Positions 24,123-33,752 of a stretch of 64,000 nt of DNA are shown here, one piece after another (the first letter of the stretch is position 1; every line of letters starts with the position of its first letter). Both the position numbers and the translations under genes were made by a program. The DNA lies in contig CAJZBQ010000028.1 in NCBI GenBank assembly GCA_914767885.1, positions 62,001-126,000 on the forward strand, written 5' to 3'. The stretch is from Blepharisma stoltei. Lineage: Eukaryota > Ciliophora > Heterotrichea > Heterotrichida > Blepharismidae. Under the pieces are notes generated by a model. That model saw nothing but the letters and a program-made list of their open reading frames with translations, searched no databases and was not told where the DNA came from.

Positions 24123-25239
24123 TTATCCCTTTTTTTCTTCTTCTGCCTGTTTCCGCTGTGACTCTAGTTCTGCGACTTCTGAAACACGGACATTTCTAAT
24201 ACCAATCTGTGCTTGGATTAATGGGTCGTTCCAAGGCCCTGCGTTACTGTAAAGGCAGCCTCTTTCACAGTTGCAATTGCCTCCTAAAATGTGTGGAACA
24301 TTGTCAGCTGGAGCTAATTCCAATATCCTATTATCTTTAAATTCCAATAAAAGTGTACTATTCTATATATAATCAAATTTACTATTAAAAAAATAATTTT
24401 TTCTGAAATTTACTTCCTTCAAGGCTAATTTTTTTTTTCAAATTCAATTTTATAATAATATTTTAATCAAGAAAATATGTGCATTCCTCAAGGCTAATCT
24501 TATGTTGAGTTCTTTCATCAAGCCACGGCCTTATTACTTTCCATGCTACTGAAAAAAGCATAGGAGTATTCACAATAAACATCCTCCCAAGCATTTCTGG
24601 ATAATAATCCTGTCCGATCTTTGAAGCCATTTGTATAAACTTGTACACTTTTTTGCTCATTAATTTTGTGGAAGAGCCTCCTAAGTCGAGAATAGTCAAT
24701 GATTGCTCTACTGGGTGTCCAGCTGCTATGGCACATGCAGGAATTTGGACATTCAGCATGGTTTCATAAGATTTTACATAATATCTGATCATTCTTTCTT
24801 CTGTAGTAATTTCGAACAGTCTCTTTAAGTCTAATGATCCTATTCTTTCAATATAAATAGGCCTGCCATGAGAGTCAGTCTTATGGAATCCATGAGGATA
24901 GCATGCTTTTACTTGCTCAAGCTCAGGGAACTCATATGACATAATTTGATCAACGCCAAACTCTTGTCTCCACCTAAGATATTCCTTATTTCTCTACTTA
25001 AAAATCTATAGTAAATCTTATTAAAAAATGGTCAATTTACCTAAAATGGCATAATTTTGAAACATTTCCATTGCTTTATCAAAGTTGAATTTTCTTGCAC
25101 GAAGAAATCTGCCTAAAGTATGGTCATCAAAATTCCCTCCTAGTGCTTCTTTAAATCGGACAAGGGTTTGGCGCTCTTCTGGTGTTAGTGTGCCTAGAAG
25201 TGTTGGTAGGGGAGTTGTCTGTTGCTTGCGCTCTTCCAT
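24123..25239 (-). CDS. Sec14-like CRAL-TRIO lipid-transfer protein
   Basis: The CRAL-TRIO N-domain is LGRFLRARKFNFDKAMEMF. The lipid-binding core is KTDSHGRPIYIERIG, TILDLGGSS, YPEMLGRMFIVNTPMLFSVA and VIRPWLDERT, with a PHILGGNC end (family LPKFLGG). Three TA-bounded IESs must be removed: 24980-25051 (restores FQNYLRWRQEFG), 24426-24494 (restores ISLEGSKF) and 24348-24393 (restores QKKLLEFKDNR). The family moves phosphatidylinositol and phosphatidylcholine between membranes. A short Lys/Glu C-terminus follows. Confidence 0.93.
24348..24393. other. IES, 46 bp, TA-bounded, in Sec14-like gene
   Basis: Removal joins QKKL to LEFKDNRILEL in frame. It is the shortest secure IES in the window. Confidence 0.9.
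24426..24494. other. IES, 69 bp, with 11-bp direct repeats, in Sec14-like gene
   Basis: TCAAGGCTAAT occurs at both edges and contains the TA. Removal restores HKISLEGSKFQKK. Confidence 0.92.
24980..25051. other. IES, 72 bp, TA-bounded, in Sec14-like gene
   Basis: Removal joins MFQNY to LRWRQEFGVDQ, the standard CRAL-TRIO sequence. Confidence 0.92.
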
Positions 25240-25607
25240 TGTTTATTGGTTTATAATTAAACTACCGTGGATTACGCAAAATATGAAACATAGTGCAAAA
25301 AATTATATTTTCATTAAAAAACTCAGCAAAATTGATAGAAAAAGAAATTTTTATTTGCTGAAAATGATGAATAGTTATTAATATTGATAAATTATTTCAC
25401 TAGGCGCATTAATACTCTCAAGCTCAGATAGATAATACAATATATTATTAAATAGTTCATCAATTTTAGTTGCACAATGATAAACTAATTGTAATTAGAT
25501 ACTTAATACACTGAAGATTTAACTTTTCAAATTTCTATTTTATTGCAATATCTATTAAATGGACGAAATCTAGAAATAATTTTATTTGATTATAAATAAT
25601 TAACAAA
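25240..25607. other. Intergenic region
   Basis: AT-rich, about 370 bp, between divergent Sec14-like and small membrane-protein genes. Nothing else was seen. Confidence 0.5.
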
Positions 25608-25775
25608 ATGATAAGAGATCTTTTGAGAATTTTATCTGGAGTTGGTATAGGCTCTTGGGCTGCATATTACATGCTTCACTCAGATATGACTGCAGCAAAT
25701 AAAGAAACTACTGCCAAAATTGAATATTTGAGAAAGGAGATCCTATCTCTTCAGAGCTTAAAGCAGAATAAATAA
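25608..25775 (+). CDS. Small membrane protein, 55 aa
   Basis: ATG 25608 to UAA 25773. The N-terminal basic helix runs into one membrane span (LRILSGVGIGSWAAYYML, residues about 6-23), followed by a coiled charged tail (KIEYLRKEILSLQSLKQ). Size, topology and its neighbour at 25829 suggest a mitochondrial respiratory-complex subunit, but no family is recognised. Confidence 0.6.
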   Translation: MIRDLLRILSGVGIGSWAAYYMLHSDMTAANKETTAKIEYLRKEILSLQSLKQNK

Positions 25776-25828
25776 ATAAAAATTACCTTTAAAATAAACT
25801 CTGCTTATTTTCTAATATTTGGTTTAAC

Positions 25829-26167
25829 TTAATGAATTTTTCCAAACTGGACAGTCTCATAAGGTCTGACTTTTTTCTCCTTTGCCCAGACTTGAGGAGC
25901 ATACATTTGCCTATAATTCTTAGCTCCCTGCACAAATATTTGGGTCAGCCCATTGGTCCCATATTCATGAAGAGCAGTCATTTCCATAATTTTTTTACAA
26001 AACAAGTAAGCCATTGGTGCACAAATAAAAATCCCTAGGAAATATCCACCTCTTTCCATCCTTATTCTTTTGAAGCGAGACACTTCGTCTTGCACTAGGG
26101 CTCTGTCAACTAACGCTTGCATGCTTGCTCTTCCTGCAGCTCTTAAAGTTTCAAGCTTGTCAGCCAT
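25829..26167 (-). CDS. Small single-pass protein, 112 aa, probably mitochondrial
   Basis: The layout is an N-terminal helix (LETLRAAGRASMQALVDRAL), a basic stretch, one hydrophobic span (residues about 44-60, FLGIFICAPMAYLF) and a C-terminal polar domain (YRQMYAPQVW). It is intronless and convergent with the 55-aa gene. There is no recognised family. The composition resembles ciliate-specific mitochondrial membrane subunits. Confidence 0.6.
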   Translation of the reverse strand: MADKLETLRAAGRASMQALVDRALVQDEVSRFKRIRMERGGYFLGIFICAPMAYLFCKKIMEMTALHEYGTNGLTQIFVQGAKNYRQMYAPQVWAKEKKVRPYETVQFGKIH

Positions 26168-26302
26168 ATTTTGCTTAAAAAGAATTAGAAATTAGGAAAG
26201 AGATTCAATTGATTTTGGTTATAATAATTTAAGTGATATATATGCAGCTCTTACTCCCCCAATCTGGTCAAATTAAGGACAGTTCTTAGTTAGTTGTTGA
26301 GG

Positions 26303-26551
26303 ATGATGTCAATAAGGGTTAGCTTTGAGAATGACATTGTCAGGATAGTTAATTTTTCCCTCACGTTGTTGGGATTTGGCCATGATGCTCTTTTAAGTCA
26401 AGCAAAGAAGACAATTAGAGCTTATTTGCCCTGATCATCAGAAGCACAGTGATTGATGATTAATTCCGGGGGGAACCTCTTGGCTCCCTTAAAGCTGCAA
26501 GTGTGTTTGCTGCTCATGTTCCGCTTGAGTTATGTTCAGAATATCATTTAA
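26303..26551 (+). CDS. Doubtful ORF, 82 aa
   Basis: It is open only when UGA is read as Trp (two such codons), from ATG 26303 to UAA 26549. It contains hydrophobic stretches (IVNFSLTLLGF, LKLQVCLLLMF) but no known motif. It could be an exon of a gene continuing after the AT-rich stretch 26550-26820, or chance. Confidence 0.25.
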
Positions 26552-26823
26552 AACATATAAATTTTTTCATAAATTATTTATAATGCTTCTTTTTAAATAA
26601 GTTCTGTCTATTTTAAATAAATCTTTTAAACCTCTTTCTATCAAACGAAGTTCTTAATCCTTGACTTAATAATTATTATATTTTTTAAAATAATGATTAT
26701 AATAATTTTGTCTGGCTTTCCAGCCTATAAATCTATAATATCTCAATAATTTTGCATTTTATGGCCAAAAATGAAATCAGAACATTTTAGACTATTGAGC
26801 ATTTTCCTTTCAACTATTGAGCC

Positions 26824-26964
26824 ATGTCAATAATTATGCCTGATGGTTTGGAGAATTGTGAGGATTATGCGGGAAGAAATTGTAATAGGACCTTTGGAAG
26901 GTTTATGGTTCTTTTTGGGTGCTGATTATGGGGATTTGCTTTCTATCACTTGAGGCTTCGGTAG
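26824..26964 (+). CDS. Possible 46-aa membrane protein
   Basis: ATG 26824 to UAG 26962, with one UGA read as Trp. It has a Cys-containing polar N-terminus (PDGLENCEDYAGRNC) and one membrane span (FMVLFGCWLWGFAFYHL). The base composition looks coding. The CxnC layout resembles small mitochondrial intermembrane-space or complex I subunits, but this is only a resemblance. Confidence 0.4.
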
Positions 26965-27078
26965 GATTTGCTAGATTACCCTTTGGAAATAAAATTTCAG
27001 CTATATAATTCATAGTTGCTAGCCTAATTTAAATAGGTGCTATTTGCATAATAACCAATTCAGTTACCATATTATAAG

Positions 27079-28351
27079 ATGCACAGTAACCTCTAACTAG
27101 AGTATCGTTTAATTTCAAAAAAGGGTGAAGGCGCTTTCAGCGAAGTTCTCAAAGCACAAAGCATTAAAACAGGAAAATACGTAGCAATAAAATGCATGAA
27201 AAACCATTTTGATAGCCTTGACAAAGTCAATAATTTAAGAGAAATCCAAGCTCTTAGAAGATTATCCCCTCACCCACATATCGTAAGGCTACTTGAAATC
27301 CTTTAGTAATTGGTATTCAGCGATGAGCCAACTGGAAGACTTGCCCTCGTTTTTGAGCTTTTGGACCAAAATTTGTATGAATATACAAAAGATAGGAGGC
27401 AATTTTTGCCAGAAACGAAAGTAAAAAATTTTATGTGGCAACTTTTAAAAGCCATTGACCATATGCATAGGAATGGGATTTTTCATAGGGATATCAAGCC
27501 TGAAAACGTTTTATTAGCTGATGATGCATTAAAACTAGCTGATTTTGGGTCATGTCGTGGAATCTACAGCAAGCAGCCATATACAGAGTACATTAGTACA
27601 AGATGGTATAGACCTCCAGAATGCTTGCTTACTGATGGTTACTATAACTACAAAATGGATATATGGGGCATTGGCTGCGTATTTTTTGAAATCCTTGCTT
27701 TATTTCCATTATTCCCAGGCGAAAACGAACTAGACCAAATTGATAAAATCCATAATGTGTTAGGGACTCCTCCTCAAGAAATTCTTGACGAATTTAAAGA
27801 AAAAACTCAAACAATTAACTTGGTTTTTACAGGAAAAGATGGAACTGGCATAGACAGACTGATTCCTCATGTATCACCAATGGCAAGAAGCTTGATAAAT
27901 AAAATGCTTACTTATAAATGCGATGACAGGCTATCTGCGCGGCAATGTATGAAGCATCCTTATTTTAAAGAAATTAGGGATCAAGAAATGCCGCTGAGAA
28001 TTGTACCATCACCCCATAGCATTGGAGGAGGATTTGACGCAGATAGTGGGGCGGGGGATGAAAGTAAAAGATCTGACCCTATACTGCCACCAATTAAAGT
28101 TCCTGTCATGACTTTGCCAAAAATTAAGAAAAAAAATGAGCTGAGGCTGAAAAATAACCCTTCAGTAAAAAGTATACAAATTTATATAAAATTGCCTATT
28201 TCCTTATAAAATCATTTCTCTAAAAATTAATTGAGAAAATTATATTAATTTTGAGCAAATATCGCCGTATACTAATAAAAAAATTAATCTGGAGCCAAGA
28301 AAACCATATGTGCCTCCTTATAAAAAAGGTCTCTACAAGACTAACTTTTAA
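27079..28351 (+). CDS. MOK/RAGE-type MAP-kinase-related kinase
   Basis: This is a complete kinase with the family activation loop [18 protein letters not shown] (TEY), [17 protein letters not shown] and [10 protein letters not shown]. Two 15-nt introns are needed. One at 27086-27100 (gtaacctctaactag) sits after a two-and-a-third-codon first exon from ATG 27079. The other at 27306-27320 (gtaattggtattcag) removes in-frame TAG and TAA and gives [15 protein letters not shown]. An 85-bp IES (28175-28259) then joins NPSVKSI to [14 protein letters not shown], with UAA at 28349. MOK/MAK/ICK kinases regulate cilium length and transport in other eukaryotes. Confidence 0.94.
28175..28259. other. IES, 85 bp, TA-bounded, in MOK kinase
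   Basis: Removal (TAs 28175-28176, 28260-28261) continues the C-terminal tail as [19 protein letters not shown], clearly coding. Confidence 0.85.
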
Positions 28352-28386
28352 GTTAATATCTGTTGATATTTCTATTAATTTTTAAT

Positions 28387-29713
28387 TTAAACTTGAGGAG
28401 CTGGCTTATCATAGTCCCACACACAGACTTTTCCATCCCACCCACAAGATCCCATTAATCTGCATATTTCTTACTTGTCGTTAAATAAATTCCAATCGAC
28501 CCCAGAGGCGAATTCTGTATGATGCATGTGTCTAATTAGAGGGGCGCTTGGATTTGCTAAATTTCAGACGCAGACTGACATGTCGTATGAAGCAGATACG
28601 AGGATATTCCCATAGAATGGGGAATATTTGACTTTTCTGATTCCTAGGGAATGGCCTGTTAGTATAATCATTGCTCTTTGAGTATTTCTAGGGTCCTAAG
28701 TTATTTTTACCCAAATTGAAATTGATTGATCTGTAGAAGCTGTTGCAAAGCATTCAGAGTACTTGTCCCAATCACATGAAAGCACATCGCCTGCATGCCC
28801 AAGCACTGTTAAAACTGATTGAGGCTGTCTGGTATCCCAGATTTTGGCAGTTCGATCTCCGCTTGAAGATAAAAAGTGAAAAGGGCTGCTTACTCCCAAC
28901 TTTAAGGGTGAGCCAAACTATTTTTGTGTTAGTGAAAGGTGATTAATATAAAATTTTCCACATGAAATGCTTTATATATAACTAATTCTATTAAATTTTA
29001 GACACTTCGCACTTTTATAAACCAAATTAGATTTACTTTTCGAATATTTGGATGTTTTAGAATTGATAAAAATTAATCCATTTAAGAACAGCAACAAACC
29101 TTACTCGCTCTTGAAGTGGGAGGCTAGCAATTACATTCTTGGATTTCATATAGTGGAGTACACATGTGAAGAATGCTCTGCAAAGTTGTGGGTGCACACA
29201 CCAGTGACTAAGTCTCATACTTTTGCGGATGCATCATAGGACCCTGATACAATTTGTTTAGTGAATTGGTATTTTTGATAATTAGCAATTATATATCTAT
29301 AGGAAGCTATCTTTTTAGTATTTTACATAAATAAGGACTATATTCACACAATTAAATAGATATTCCCTATAAATAGGTATATAATTCGAGTGGACTGAAA
29401 ATACTTCTGCAGTATGCTGCACCAGATTTAAAATCGGCTGTGGATAAGCCAAGTCATATAACTTCACCGACCCATCTCCTGACGCTACCAATATCTGATG
29501 TTCATTCCCTTCAAGCCAGCATACATCAAACAAGTTATCTTGAGTATTTGCTCTATATATTTCTCTCATAAAAGGAACCCCAAGCTGTAATACATGAAGT
29601 GCCCCATTTCCTGCTACCCCAAAGTGCTGAGAGGTTGCAACTGCTACTTTGTCTTGCTCATATGGGCTAAAAGCTAACGAATAGGCACTAAATGGTGTTT
29701 TAAATAGTGACAT
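28387..29713 (-). CDS. PEX7-like WD40 receptor for PTS2 peroxisomal import
   Basis: WD repeats follow the PEX7 pattern: FSPYEQDKVAVATSQHFGVA, NGALHVLQL, LVASGDGSVKLYDL, VSGSYDASAKVWDL, SSSGDRTAKIWDTR, ATASTDQSISIW, VSASYDMSVCVWNL and a last CGWDGKVCVWDYD. Introns of 15 nt are gtaaaaataacttag (about 28698-28712), gtaagaaatatgcag (about 28455-28470) and a third, gtaattgctaagcag, which is itself interrupted by a 234-bp element. A 112-bp IES (29270-29381) is removed between SVHSNY and QFTKQIV. UGA is Trp at several WD positions. The start is ATG 29713, 15 bp from the divergent SWI3 start. Confidence 0.92.
28891..29124. mobile_element. 234-bp TIR element inside a 15-nt intron of PEX7
   Basis: It is TA-bounded (28891-28892, 29125-29126). 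Its ends on the minus strand are TAGCCTCCCACTTCAAGAG and CTTAAAGTTGGGAGTA, imperfect inverted repeats of the CTCCC type. Removal leaves exactly gtaattgctaagcag, a 15-nt intron between ATC-split codons that gives NPRIPFHFLSSSGD. Confidence 0.85.
29270..29381. other. IES, 112 bp, TA-bounded, in PEX7
   Basis: Removal joins SVHSNY to QFTKQIVSGSYD, the same length as the family sequence at this place. Confidence 0.9.
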
Positions 29714-29728
29714 GATAAATATTAATAA

Positions 29729-31082
29729 ATGTGGAGTGAACAAATCGTGCTGTACTTAGCCAAGACTGAAGATGGGTACAAGGTAGAAGAAGAAGGACCA
29801 ATTTATCAGCCTCCACAAACAGAAATTGAGGCTCCTTTGCCAAACCCACAGTTCGAAGTAGAGCCGATCTCTATTGACCCTGAAATGAAAGAGGATAAAC
29901 CATTTCCAAGCGCCAGGATCCCTACGTCTTCTGCATGATTTAACCCATGGGAAATCCATCAGATTGAAAAAGAGTCAGTGCCTGAGTTTTTTTCAGGGAA
30001 ATATCCGAGCAAAACTCCTGTTACCTATATGCATTTTAGAAATTATAGTTATTTATAGTAAATAATAGATTTTTATATATAAAATTAGGAATTTAATATA
30101 AAAAAATATATATAATCCGCGCTTATAGAGAAAATCCGAAACAATATTTGACGGCTACCACATGTAGGAGGACGCTGGTTGGGGACGCTTGTGCAATAGT
30201 CAGACTTCATGCTTTCCTTGAAAAATGGGGACTTATTAACTTTGAGGTAGACCCTAGCACGAGGCCTCAGCCTTTGTATCAAGCTGTAATACAGTCTAAA
30301 AAGCAAGATATTATAGAAAATCCTGACGCTAAATGGTGCGGGTACTGCGGAGAACCATGTGAAGAAGTCTGGTATAGCCACGATATGCTGAATCTATGTG
30401 CAAAATGCTTTGGAGAAGGAAACATACCGATGATTCTATCTCCTGATGATTTTGTAAGACAGACAAGTGACCCTGTGAAGCTTCAAGCTGAAACAAGTAT
30501 TTCTTTGCCATTATTGCAAGCTGTTTATACACATAAAGATAACTGGGAAAAAATATCCTTATTTTCATTATATTTTTTATGATTTTTCTATCTAAATTCT
30601 ATTATTTAGAAAAAATAAAGCAGAATTTTCTACATTTTATATATATCCTCAGTATATCTGAAGAGCTCCAAAAGCCAGCTTCCCAATGCTTGTGGGAGTT
30701 TTTACAGCTGCCAATTAATGAAATAGGAGATTTAAAGCTGGGAACAAAATCAAACGAAATTCCTTCAGGATTTGGAGACATCAGGTATCCGATTTTAAGT
30801 CAAATTTATGATGCTATGAAAGATAAGGAATTTGGGGAGAACGAAATCCCACCAAGCCCTGTACCTCAGCTTAATGAAATTAAAGAAAAAATTCAAAAAT
30901 ATAGGGAATTGATAGAAAATGTCAGTGAAACCAGAGGATATTTAGCACAGCAAGACTATTTGATACAGAAAACCAAAGCAGAATATTTACTTTCGAGGAT
31001 TCATATGGCTAGAAATAGTAAGCTAAGCCAAACAAATAAAATATTTGTGTTGAAAGCGCCTAAATACGCAAATATTTCATAA
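29729..31082 (+). CDS. SWI3/SMARCC-type chromatin-remodelling subunit (SWIRM)
   Basis: The SWIRM domain covers residues about 70-155 (FNPWEIHQIEKESVPEFF, then YMHFRNYIIRAYRENPKQYL, CRRTLVGDACAIVRLHAFLE, WGLINF). A Cys-rich ZZ-like finger follows (CGYCGEPC...LCAKCF), then a SANT-like segment (DNWEKISEELQKPASQCLWEF) and a C-terminal helical region. Two IESs are removed, 30044-30108 (65 bp) and 30554-30654 (101 bp). UGA at 29936-29938 is Trp. The family scaffolds SWI/SNF and RSC complexes on nucleosomes. Confidence 0.93.
30044..30108. other. IES, 65 bp, TA-bounded, in SWI3
   Basis: Removal restores MHFRNYIIRAYRENP. The TAs are 30044-30045 and 30109-30110. Confidence 0.95.
30554..30654. other. 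IES, 101 bp, TA-bounded, in SWI3
   Basis: Edges share ATATC(C/T). Removal restores NWEKISEELQKP. Confidence 0.93.
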
Positions 31083-31112
31083 TGGTAAATTGAAAATTAA
31101 AAGAATTTTAGT

Positions 31113-32024
31113 CTAGAAAAAGCGGTGCTTGTTTTCTTGCTTATCAAAATTTCCTCTGTTTGAGCCTCTGAATCCTCCTCTGGATTGGCCGCCTCTAAAA
31201 TCTCTTTGGCCGCCTCTAAAATCTCTTTGGCCACCTCTGAAGTCTCTTTGGCCGCCTCTAAAATCTCTTTGGCCACCTCTAAAGTCTCTTTGGCCACCTC
31301 TAAAGTCTCTTTTCCTTCCAAAACTTCCTCTGTCTCCTCTAAATCCTCTTCCTCTGCTATCTCCTCTGCCACCTCTAAATCTGCCACCTCTAAAATCTCT
31401 TCTATCGTAGTCATCGTGGACTTCCCATGTATTTTTGAATAATTCGCCTTCTCCTTCGCTGCTATTTTCACTGATTTCTTGATATACATAAAATGACCGG
31501 TGATGTGTGACTCGTCCTCCACGTGGCGGTTTCCATTATGCATACCCGGACTGGTTTGGTGCAAAGAGCTGCCCAAGGGTTGGGCTAGCCTCGAAGCAGG
31601 AGGCCCAGCACTGCTCCCGCTGATTACTGGCTTGGCTTTTTGCATTTTTTTGCCAGCAGCGCTCAGAAGGTGTCATATAGAGGTAGGGCGATTACCTTCA
31701 TAAGCTGCTTTTGTGGCCTGCCTGGGACCTGCGCAAGTGCATTGAATTTTTCCCTATAATCCGAAGTAAAAGGGGAAGAAAGGCTCGACTAAGATCTCAG
31801 GGTTAGTCTCTCCAGTCCCAAAAGGTCTCTCAATTGAACATCTGGCCTAAGCTATGTAGGGTTGAATAATTTTGGGACTTGGGTGGAAATGGAGGTTCCG
31901 CAAAATCTGACTTACTGAGAAATTGGGGGTATCGGCCTGGCTCAGGCTGTCTTGAGGGAGCCCACTCCACAGGTGTTCGCCTCTGAACGTACGTCACTTC
32001 AGGAAGGGGACTATAAATACCCAT
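31113..32024 (-). CDS. RGG-box protein, reading frame broken in places
   Basis: The C-terminus is an RGG/RDFRGGQ domain. Six near-identical 21-bp units (about 31185-31320) differ almost only at third positions of the RGG frame, which identifies that frame as the real one; it ends GNFDKQENKHRFF and UAG at 31113. Upstream, WKPPRGGRVTHHRSFYVYQ runs into it. Farther upstream coding-like segments lie in different frames (SPLPEVTYVQRRTPVEWAPS; SSPFTSDYREKFNALAQVPG; AGPPASRLAQPLGSSLHQ), and no 15-nt intron or single TA pair joins them cleanly. Either unplaced small inserts or assembly indels are present. RGG domains bind RNA. Confidence 0.6.
31185..31320 (-). repeat. 21-bp coding tandem repeat (RDFRGGQ)
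   Basis: Six units; variable sites are GGT/GGC, GAC/GAT and TTT/TTC, all synonymous in the RGG frame. Confidence 0.9.
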
Positions 32025-32025
32025 C

Positions 32026-32214
32026 CTAATCTAATCAAATCAAATCACTGATTTCTTGCTGCGGACCTTCTAAGTCAAAGCTGTCACTGTCCCCTCCTTT
32101 AATATCTTTTTCTTGAGAATCTTGTTTTTTTTGGGATTTTCCCGGCAAAATTGGCTGAAAAGGCTCAGGACGTTTTGATGGTATGATATTATAATATAAT
32201 TCGCCAAGAGCCAT
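32026..32214 (-). CDS. Small acidic/proline protein, 62 aa, or first exon of the RGG gene
   Basis: ATG 32214 to UAG 32026, with one UGA read as Trp. The sequence MALGELYYNIIPSKRPEP is followed by a Lys/Gln stretch and GGDSDSFDLEGPQQEISDLI. The stop sits in a GATTT/GATTA microsatellite one base from the ATG of the next frame, so it may be the first exon of the RGG protein. No family is recognised. Confidence 0.5.
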
Positions 32215-32231
32215 TTTTTATGCTAAAAAGC

Positions 32232-32789
32232 CTATGCCCTAATTAAAATGCAATAAAAGATATAGATTGTCGATAATATCAAAATAAAACTATTGATTTT
32301 TCTAAAAAAATATATATCTTCTTTAGTATCCTCTTCTTCGTTGCTTGAAGATTCAGGGCTCTCTTCTTTATTTTCTAATTCTTCTTCCTCACTCTCCTCT
32401 TCACTTGCCTGGTGCTCTATTTTTTCTTCTTCACTCTCACTTTCTTCTTCAGATAAATCCTCTTCCTCATTTTCTTCATTAGAATCTAGCTCCTTATAAT
32501 CCTCTTTCAATTCATAATACCCAAGAAGCGTGATTTGGTATGAGCCTTCAGCTGTAAATTCAGGTCGGGTCGATGTGTGGAACGATAAATTTGTTTTAAT
32601 CATGCTGTTCTCGTTACTTAAGTATCCTATTGGAATTTTATTTCCATCAACTTTGACAAAAAGCACTGTTGTGGTTGGTGACATCATAGGATGTAAAATA
32701 ATTTGAGATATATGTAGAAATTCGCCCTGGCTGCTGAACGGCTTTATAGTCAGGGGCTCATCTTTTGACAAGCTTGCAGCCCAGAACAT
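32232..32789 (-). CDS. Nucleoplasmin-like (FKBP-NPL/HD2 type) acidic protein
   Basis: The N-terminal about 95 residues (MFWAASLSKDEPLTI, LHISQIILHP, TVLFVKVDGNKIPIGYL, GSYQITLLGYY) resemble the nucleoplasmin-fold domain at the N-terminus of FKBP39/46 and HD2 histone-binding proteins. A long Glu/Ser-rich acidic tract follows (about residues 100-160). The last 25 hydrophobic residues (FILILSTIYIFYCILI) are AT-rich and may be translated intron or IES; the true end is uncertain. Histone chaperoning is the family role. Confidence 0.65.
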   Translation of the reverse strand: MFWAASLSKDEPLTIKPFSSQGEFLHISQIILHPMMSPTTTVLFVKVDGNKIPIGYLSNENSMIKTNLSFHTSTRPEFTAEGSYQITLLGYYELKEDYKELDSNEENEEEDLSEEESESEEEKIEHQASEEESEEEELENKEESPESSSNEEEDTKEDIYFFRKINSFILILSTIYIFYCILIRA

Positions 32790-33752
32790 TTTATTTTGCC
32801 ATAATTTAGATTAATTTCCCAGGAATCAAAATGGAAGAGCAAAGCGAAAATTTGTGAAAAAAGATTAATTTTATGCTCTGTCTTTAATGCTTTATTTGGG
32901 ATATATTATTTTAAATTATATATTAATATTGAATTTTTAAAATAAATATGAAAATTTTAAAATCTGTGATGCTATAAAAGCTGATTTTAAAACAAATAGT
33001 TGATAACACCATAAGCAGAGATATATTTATAAATTAATCGATAAAAATCTATTACTCCCCCCATCCTTGGTCGAACGGCTCGCCATCATTCGATAAAGGA
33101 TGGGGTTTAAAAAAAATTTTTTTGGGAAAAACATTTTTATATATAAAATAAAAAAATATATATATATTTGTTTATTTACTTTTAAATAAGAGGGTTAAGA
33201 GTATTTAATAATTATTTTTACAGCAAAAAATTGAATTAATTTCATCATAAAATACCAATTTTTAATATTTTGATTTATTAGTTACATTTAAACTGTATAA
33301 ATTTTTAAATTTATTTCTTATTCAGTTAAATTTTTTTTTTTAAATTTTAAAAGAATCTCTATTTTTTAGATTATTGAGTTTTTAAGCCTAGGTTGATGAC
33401 TAAATCACTTCGGATACTTGATCTCGTAGCTTTCTGTCGTCTCAAAGCTTCTGAAAACAACTTCATTATGTATATCTTCCCAAGCTTTTGATAGCTAATA
33501 TATTTTTATATAAAAAATTTGCATGATATGAAAATAGTTCGATCAGGATGGGGGGTTAATTTCCCCAATTTTTAGGAATTTTTACAGTCAATCGTTCGAT
33601 CAAGGATTGGGGGAGTTAGTATGATTTGTATTTTATTTTAGAGAAAAATCCAATATAATTTAATAGTAATATCAAGTAATTTATAAGGAAAAAAATCGAT
33701 CTTTTGTTTTCTTTTTAAGACATGTTTCCATAGCTTTATGTCTCTTATAAAT
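32790..33752. other. Intergenic region containing one MITE
   Basis: AT-rich, with a family II MITE at 33055-33615. No gene was seen. Confidence 0.6.
33055..33615. mobile_element. C-run MITE, family II (561 bp), intergenic, inverted relative to 7303-7840
   Basis: It is flanked by TTA (33052-33054, 33616-33618). The terminal motif is CATCCTTGGTCGAACG with a left hairpin (loop near GGCTCGCCATC). The second direct copy is at the right end. The interior is homologous to 7303-7840 along its length (for example the block with TTTCTGTCGTCTCAAAGCTT). Confidence 0.88.

Noticed and set aside
26252-26290. TTACTCCCCCAATCTGGTC as a further MITE end
   Set aside because: No matching inverted end or TTA duplication was found downstream; at most a solo or decayed end.
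27300-27312. Readthrough of tandem TAG TAA in the MOK kinase
   Set aside because: A 15-nt GT-AG intron at 27306-27320 removes both and restores the conserved sequence.
31097-31645. A 182-aa frame with repeated AKEILEA units overlapping the RGG gene
   Set aside because: The repeats vary almost only at third positions of the RGG frame, so the ILEA frame is a shadow.
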